In this document: piece after piece, positions 20,623 to 26,859 of the stretch
Numbering within the stretch: the first letter of the stretch is position 1
How the letters are laid out: each line of letters opens with the position of its first letter
Assembly (NCBI GenBank): GCA_036897485.1
Contig: JAYMTF010001050.1
Location: 1 to 26,859 of the forward strand
Direction: 5' to 3'
Length of the DNA: 26,859 nt
DNA from: Pelargonium nanum
Taxonomy: Eukaryota; Streptophyta; Magnoliopsida; Geraniales; Geraniaceae
Notes under the pieces: model-generated
Databases searched by the model: none
The model's input: only the letters and a program-made list of their open reading frames with translations
What the model was told of the DNA's origin: nothing
Position numbers and translations under genes: made by a program

Positions 20623-23600
20623 GACCACTCTCACTACTTCTGCACACAAGACTCTATTATAAAAATAAAGAGCTCACACACACTATTGAAAGCTAAAGAG
20701 TGAATATTTTGGATCCATACAAAAAAAATGAAGCAAAAAAGATTAAATACAAAGTATTCTGAAAGCTGTTAGCGGACAGGATTCTTGGGGGTGACAATGG
20801 TATTGCATATTTTTTTACTCTAATTCCAGCTGTCCGGGTTCCTTGGGCTTGATTCCATTAGCTTTTGCTAATATTAATCTAACCCTTCAGTTTTCAATTG
20901 GCAGTGATCATGGCTACCACTTTTTCACTTACCCCAAAGGACTCCTCGGGTTTCATACCAGCATTTTTTAACATATGTTAACATCTTGAACATACATTCA
21001 GTATAGTAAATTCATGCATGTCTTTAATCTATACCAACATCCAACCTCATGGCTACACTAAACATTTGTACCGCATAAATGTTATTCATGTACAATATAC
21101 TACGCTATACAGCATTTGAACAAGTCACATACATGTACCAAGAAGCTTAGGCTCACAGACTCACAGTACATAATGTTACATTCAATCAAGTAAGTTGTGT
21201 ATACAGATCACAGACATGTTTTGACAGGAAGAACAGAAACCATAGACATGTTTTGACAGTAAGAAAATATGTTTGCAAAAGTGTTGCGCAAAGAAGTGAA
21301 AAAATTATGCATATTTGGAAGGATATGGGAAATGCAGAAATTAAAAAGGATATATCGCATCAATGCACAATCAGCATACACTCAAGTCCGAAAGAGATGC
21401 CATGCAAGGAAAAGATGAGGCACAAAAGGAGCCTAGCTAGAGAAGGTCCAGAAGGATAGGTCAAAGTGGTCATGAATATCCTAGGTTGACAAGCACCAAC
21501 AAGCCAACCATACACCACAAAGAAACAAATAGATAGATACGATGAAATATGTTGCATCCAGCGTTCATTGTTCAAAATGCCAAAATCGACAATGTTATAC
21601 ACAACAAGGCTTGGAAATGTATACGAACAAATATTAGAAAACTAATGATCCTTCCTAATGGCTAACTAGTCTCTTCAGACCTCTCCCAGTCCTAGACAGC
21701 TTACTTGGACAATTCAAAGGAAAATATTCACCCCCTTGATTTTCTGAACGAGTTCCAAAAATTCTTCCACTTTTCAGTTTGTTTTTCCTATGTTCTTATG
21801 ACTTGTTCGCCAAGTTTGTTCATGAATTGGAAGATCATACTAGATTCAGGAAACTAAGGAGCACTTTGAATATTGACCACAATACAAAACATATCTTCTT
21901 AGTCCTCACTCCTTATTCCTTAATGTAAGCAAAAAATGTGTGCATCTGTGTCTACAAGGTTAGTAGCTCAAGAATCAAAGCAGCAAAGGACCAAAAGTAG
22001 AGGGGATGCACAAGCATGTGATCGCACGAGCTGACCACTCATCTAACCTTTTATCTATCTAGTACAGAGTATTAAGACTCAGAAACATGCATGCCAAGGA
22101 CCCAGGTGAGTTGAGAAACGAAAGGTTTCTTTTGTCGAGCTGGGTACATTTGCCCATGGCAATTAAACTATAGACTCCAGAGTATCAAATCCATAAGTAT
22201 ATAGATCAATTTAATTTTCTAAGAGCATAAATTTTTTATTTACATTATCAGTCTCAGGTGTATCCAAATCCAGTGTAAAAATATATAATATGTAGATAAA
22301 TTTGACGATCTAGATCCATCAATTTGAGATGAGTTATTATTAAACTACTATGCACATGCCGCAAGAGACTTTGTAAAGTTGCTAGTTTCCATTTTCTATG
22401 ACAAATGGTTTTGGTTAGCTAGTGCAATGTTCCCAACCCATGTGCCTAGAAAACCTACCAGCTTCTGTTTTGCTCAACATTCAGAGGAAATAAAAATTAA
22501 ATAATGCAGCAATAAACATCAATGCCACTTCTCTTCAGGTGAAAAATACAAATATATGTTTTAATATCACCCCCATCCCCATTTCTCATTCGGGAATTTT
22601 TTTCAACTCCATTCCAGCTCTGTTCGGGAATCATATTTCTCCATCCTATTCAGATCCCCAATTAACCAAATACAATCATAAATCAAACAAGAAATATTAC
22701 TCAAGAAAAATAATTATTCAACATGTTAATCACAACAAAATAGTTTAAATATCAAACAACTATATGATTTTAATTCTAGATAAAATCCTTCACTTTTTTT
22801 TACTGTACTAGTATGACTGAGGGAATCTGAGGTATGTATAACACCTCTCCATCTGTGGATAATGGCGTCCCTTTTTTACTTAACCTTGCGTCCTTGCCTA
22901 AGTGAATTTTATTGAAAGTTTGATAAATGTCAATACAATCTCTTAAAGGTTGATTTAAGCGGCTTTTTTCACTAGTTACAACCCAGTTTACTAATGTCCC
23001 CTACTCTACTCATTAGTCGGAAATCAAACTCACGTACAGGAATAGTATTAGCTATTAGTTGATGGGAATAATGGAATCCCACTGTACTCTCATTGTCCTG
23101 TTCCTATTCTATTGCTCAAGGTTCACTACAGCGACTCAGTAATTGTCTTTATTTCCTGATCTAGGAAGAAAAATTTTGAGAGCTCACTTAATTTGATTTA
23201 TCAAGCATGATGAAAGAAGAGTTCACAATAGGCAAGGCTGGAAAAGCTTTAGTCATTTCCATTTGATATAAGATTTGAGTAGGAAGTAAAATAGCTACTT
23301 ATATAGTTATATCGCTTTCGATCAAAGGAAAGGGGACTGTCATGTATCAACGGAGACAAACTCAAGAGTCTAGTCTTTTGCCTTGGCAAAGTGCTACGGT
23401 AGTTCACCTTTGCTCAAGCTGTCAACCAACCTCTCTAGACAAGCTGGAGAGAACTAATGATGTTAAGCTAAATCATGATGCACATAGTGTGTCTGTTTAT
23501 ATATAACCAACGAGGAATTAACACAACATTAAATTTCACTCATACCTACCTCAATAAATTTGTGAAAGCGTAACAACCCACTGGATCTTAGTTAGAAGTA

Positions 23601-24312
23601 AATACCCAATTGTAAATAGAGTCAACCTCTAAGTTAGGGTTAACAGAACAGAGGAAAGGAAGGAACCTTTTGCATATTGTTGGATCATCAAGCTATCCTG
23701 ACTCGCATCATATGTGAAGTAATTTTGTAAGCAGTCTCAGTAAGAATGAGTTCTTTACTTGTTTAGATTGATATGTAGAGAGGGAATACAAAGCTGGCCA
23801 CTCAGTTTTAAAATTAGAAACATAACGAATACATAAGAACATTAAATCGGAAAAAGGCAGGGTCGACGATGGGTTCCTCATCCCCTAACCCAATCATATA
23901 CTCACTCCAAGTTAATCATATATGAACTATCAATAGTATCCCTATAATCAGGGTCATCTCAATAATTTTAGGGCACTGTGCTAACATTAACAATTCCTGA
24001 TTTACAATCGAAAATATTAAAAATGTTCATCACCACCAGAATTCTTTCCAATTCATTTACTTTACAGAACTAACATGGCAACGGTTTAACCCATACCAAT
24101 AGAAGTCCAGTTGATCACTATTATACAAATCAGATTCTCAAGTATATATTGTACAGTATAGTAAAATCAACCTTCCAAAGTTTCAGCAAACAGCAAAGGT
24201 GGTAGGGGGTATGAAAGCATTAACGAATCATACCATCTTATTCAGTTCCAAACTTGAAACTTAAAATGGAAGTATGAAAGTAAAATCATGACGTGCCTTG
24301 GCTGCGTCGGTG
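20623..24312. other. Long intergenic region with no gene recognised
   Basis: This 3.7-kb AT-rich stretch separates the LysM receptor promoter from the 3' end of the epimerase gene, both on the minus strand. Every frame is short and without a recognisable domain. A 32-base partial tandem duplication lies at 21212-21265. One WRKY-type TTGACC core (minus strand, 21459-21464) lies about 840 bases upstream of the LysM receptor, too little to claim regulation. Text at 22565-22660 with repeated cccatcccc and ttcgggaat words may be an old repeat. No tRNA, LTR or inverted terminal repeat was identified. Confidence 0.5.
21212..21265. repeat. 32-bp partial tandem duplication
   Basis: Twenty-two bases at 21212-21233 recur at 21244-21265 with one difference, in direct orientation and 32 bases apart. 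The shared core is agacatgttttgacag. It looks like a local replication-slippage duplication. Confidence 0.6.
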
Positions 24313-26783
24313 CTAGTTATTTCTTTGGGCTTCCTCTACACTCCGTCTCAGATGCGAAATGATTTTCGCAGGCTCAGGAGCACCAAATACTGAACTTCCT
24401 GCAACAATGCAGTTTGCTCCTGCTGATGCAGCCATGTCAATGGTTGAAGGTCCCAAGCCACCATCCACCTGGAAAAAAAAAATGTTCCACTAATTGTCTG
24501 ATCACCCAATTAAAGCACAAGGAGAAACACTGAACAAATCTCGTGTGGATATGACACTCATGGCATCAAGAAATTTGATGCTGCGTTCGCACAAAGATTT
24601 TCATCATTCACATTTTTTGTGTAGAAAAAAATATTATCACAGGAGTCAGAAAAGGTTGTTACTTATTTGGAAACCAATACTGTAAAAAAAAACGAACAGT
24701 GAAGGGCAGAAAAGTTTTTTTACATCTCAAAAATCAAAAGTACGTAGGCAACAGAGTCAGAAATATCATGTGGCATGTCAAGCCTTTTACCCGGTTTATC
24801 TCAAAAATCAAAAGTACGTACGCATATCTCGTGTGGCCTAATAAGCCTTTTACCCAGATTATCACAAAAAATCTAAAGTACGTAGGCAACAGAGTCAGAT
24901 ATCTCGTGTGGCCTATATCAAAAATCAAAAGCACGTAGACAACATAGTCAGAAATCTCATGTGGCATATCAAGCCTTTTACCCAGATTATCTCAAAAATC
25001 AAAAGTACGTAGGCAACATAGTCAGAAATCTTGTGTGGCATGTCAAGACTTTTACCCAGATTATCTAAAAAATCAAAAGTACGTAGGCAACAAAGTCTGA
25101 AATCGTGTCTGGCCTGTCAAGCCTTCTACCCGGATTATCTCAAAAATCAAAAGTTCGTAGGCAACAGAGTCAGAAATCTCGTGTGGATATGCCACTCATA
25201 GCACCAAGATAATGGATGCTGCGTTTGCATAAAGAGTTTTCATCATTCTATTTCTCAAAGAACAGACTGAAGTACATTATAATCAACATTTTTTTATATA
25301 AAACAAAAATTATATAATCCCATTACATTCGCAAATCATTGGTTGTTTCCACATGGGATTTGTTACTAAATGTTAAAATAATGGCAAGGGACTAATAGTT
25401 TTCATCTGCTGCCTTCCCTTTTCATGTATTATCTCAAACAATAAAACAGTTGGTAGCCATTCACAATGTCAGAAATCTCGAGTGGAAATGCCACTCACAG
25501 CATCTAGAAATTAGATGCTGTGTTTGCACAAAAAGATTTCCATTTAAGAATATAACTATTCCATTTAAGAAAATAACTATTTTTCTACAAGAATCGAGAA
25601 TTCATTGGGTGTTTCTAACTCATTGGGTGTTTCTAATTTGGGAACTTGATAAATGTTCCACATGAAAGCAATTAAATTTAACATGACCAGAATGTCTGTA
25701 TAGTTCCAAGAAACTTCTAGTTCACTTTAACAAGTACTTGAAATAGCATAGAGAATTGAGTACTTGATAGCGTAGTTTGAAGTCTAAGCAAGTTATCAAC
25801 AGTAGACGAATTAAGACAGCACTGTAACTTAGAAAAATATGAAAGTAATATGGATCTACCTCAATATCAAGTGATGGATACTTCTTTCTCAGTGTGCGCA
25901 CCTGAATAACAATAAAAAAAAAAAGAAAAAATGAGTTACAGGTGCCTAATAGGGGAGCTAAGTTTCACAAAAGCAAAAGGTAGAAATGCCACCTTATCCA
26001 TCATGCTTGGCATGAATTTTTGTCCGCCGAATCCAGGCTCTACAGTCATAACAAGGACCATATCCACAGGGTTTTCACCCTCAAGCTGAGGATAAAGAAA
26101 AACAAACATCCCGTTAATTAGAGCGCAGTCATCAAGATTAGCAGTTTACTTTAAATGAATGCCTGTAGAATACCCAACAAAAATCCATCAATTTTGGTGG
26201 AATTAGGCATTGTCTGCTTTTAGACTTTTAGTTCATACAATGCATACAGAATTTCTGATGAGCGAAAACTCCATGGAAACTACAAAATGCTTACCAGTGG
26301 ATAAACTTCCTCAATTGGTGTTGCAGGTTTCAATGCTACACCAGCTCTCATGCCTTTCGACTTGATTCTTTGGACAAGCTCTTGCCAATTTTCTGCACAG
26401 AAATACCATGAGATCGTTCCCAAATACAAATAAGAAAAACAAATAAATAGACAGAAAACATTTAAAAATTAAAGTTCATGAGGAAAAATTAAATTTGAAA
26501 TAATTTTTAACCAACCTCTGGATACCTCAACGTGAAATGTAAAACCTGAAGCACCAGCTTTTCCCATGGGATCAACATAATCAAGAGGATTTGTGACCAT
26601 AAGGTGGCAATCCAAAAATAAGCTGTTAAAACAGAACAAGTCAACAATACTTCATCCAGCTGTAGTTACACATGCGAAAAGAAGCAAAGAGTTCAAAAGT
26701 AAAGGGATAGCTGATATTACTCTGTATGCTTTCTCAAGCTTTCGATGATAGGAGCACCAATAGTTAGATTTGGAACAAAATGC
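24313..26783 (-). CDS. RPE: Ribulose-phosphate 3-epimerase, C-terminal part (N-terminus off the right edge)
   Basis: Six exons in transcript order: 26783-26721, 26622-26516, 26392-26295, 26085-25993, 25901-25860 and 24468-24313, all GT-AG and in phase. They encode 185 residues that end at a TAG. The enzyme interconverts ribulose 5-phosphate and xylulose 5-phosphate in the pentose phosphate pathway. Family motifs appear in order: [19 protein letters not shown] with the metal-site His, the phosphate loop [13 protein letters not shown], and [10 protein letters not shown] with the catalytic Asp, followed by AGSSVFGA. The usual length is about 225-235 aa for the cytosolic form, so roughly 45 residues, including the HMDIMDG part, lie past 26859. 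The sequence resembles cytosolic Arabidopsis At3g01850; the missing N-terminus is needed to exclude a plastid form. The last intron is unusually long (1.39 kb) and carries a repeat array. Confidence 0.93.
24536..24610. repeat. Flank repeat, copy A
   Basis: About 75 bases, with core words tcgtgtggatatg, actcatggcatcaag and gatgctgcgtt, recur at 25174-25249 and 25473-25546. The copies differ at several positions but keep order and length. Copy A lies left of the 74-bp array. Confidence 0.7.
24724..25186. repeat. 74-bp tandem repeat array, about six and a half units
   Basis: Units start at 24724, 24798, 24861, 24915, 24989, 25063 and 25137. Four intervals are exactly 74 bases; the units starting at 24798 and 24861 are shortened by internal or terminal deletion to 63 and 54. 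Each begins with a tctcaaaaatcaaaag-like word, and full units carry acgtaggcaac, agtcagaaatct and agccttttaccc. Units differ by scattered substitutions, so the array is not brand new. The last unit passes directly into flank repeat copy B. Confidence 0.85.
25174..25249. repeat. Flank repeat, copy B (fused to array end)
   Basis: The sequence aaatctcgtgtgg is shared by the 74-bp unit and the flank repeat. The last array unit continues without a break into atatgccactcatagc and the rest of the flank repeat. This suggests the array grew from inside a longer element of which copies A and B are the outer parts. Confidence 0.7.
25473..25546. repeat. Flank repeat, copy C
   Basis: This third copy lies about 220 bases beyond copy B, with the same order of words (aaatctcgagtgg, atgccactcacagcat, gatgctgtgtttgcac). 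No 74-bp unit adjoins it apart from the shared gtcagaaatctcg start. Confidence 0.65.
25540..25637. repeat. Two short tandem duplications side by side (21 bp and 18 bp)
   Basis: A 21-base unit at 25540-25560 is repeated at 25561-25581 with one mismatch. An 18-base unit at 25602-25619 is repeated at 25620-25637, differing only at the last base. Both are head to tail and probably arose by slippage. Confidence 0.8.
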
Positions 26784-26859
26784 CTACACATTGAAGAATA
26801 ATGAAAATTCAAGAGACAGAGTAATAACTACAAACAAGAAAAAACAGTGATGGTGAACA

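Larger units (their letters stand above)
24469..25859 (-). other. Last intron of the epimerase gene, repeat-rich
   Basis: This 1391-base intron has donor GTAGAT at 25859 and an acceptor preceded by a pyrimidine tract ending at 24469 (minus strand). It is several times longer than the other introns of the gene (100-200 bases). The excess is largely explained by the 74-bp tandem array, three copies of a flanking repeat and two short tandem duplications, listed separately. Confidence 0.8.

Noticed and set aside
20623-20649. Nine-codon upstream extension of the LysM receptor frame
   Set aside because: The extension begins with TTG, not ATG; the first ATG is at 20622.
24699-24967. Frames through the tandem array (79 codons plus, 77 codons minus)
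   Set aside because: They are produced by the repeat itself inside an intron; the unit length of 74 is not a multiple of three, and short units break any repeated peptide.
24724-25186. CRISPR-like array
   Set aside because: Units are contiguous 74-mers without unique spacers, in a plant intron; this is a simple tandem repeat.

Overview
This window looks like nuclear DNA of a flowering plant, most likely a eudicot. Coding blocks are split by short AT-rich GT-AG introns, intergenic DNA is AT-rich, and every recognisable protein belongs to a plant family. I cannot name the species. Nothing bacterial, organellar or viral was seen.

Layout: (1) 1-3428 is mostly non-coding, with repeat-like AT-rich DNA and the leader of gene 1. 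(2) 3429-6691 (+): seven-exon LRR receptor-like protein with a degenerate kinase domain, 776 aa. (3) 7450-8860: promoter and intron-containing 5' leader of gene 2, with a tight cluster of TGGGCT-type sites. (4) 8861-14044 (+): nine-exon NT-C2 (EEIG1/EHBP1-type) protein with a C-terminal region resembling a myosin cargo-binding (dilute) domain, about 1020 aa. (5) 14651-17135 (-): four-exon adenylate-kinase-like protein with a predicted mitochondrial presequence and an altered P-loop, 280 aa. (6) 17417-17740 (-): 3' remnant of a LINE retrotransposon. (7) 18547-20622 (-): intronless LysM receptor-like pseudokinase of the LYK2 type, 691 aa. (8) 20623-24312: 3.7 kb with no gene recognised. (9) 24313-26783 (-): C-terminal 185 residues of ribulose-phosphate 3-epimerase; the first exon or exons lie beyond the right edge. 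Its last intron holds a 74-bp tandem repeat array.

From memory, the order NT-C2 protein, adenylate kinase, LYK2, epimerase matches Arabidopsis At3g01810, At3g01820, At3g01840 and At3g01850, so this is probably a conserved syntenic block. The calmodulin-like gene I recall as At3g01830 was not seen here. The genes do not form a pathway; they are independent plant loci.

The most notable theme is that three of five genes encode proteins whose catalytic motifs are visibly damaged: two receptor pseudokinases and an adenylate-kinase-like protein. In each case the reading frame is intact, so they look like maintained pseudoenzymes and not decayed genes. I found no undescribed multi-gene system. The most unusual DNA structures are the intronic 74-bp array bounded by copies of a second repeat, and a bare poly(T) tract flanked by an 18-bp duplication, which looks like a retroposition scar.
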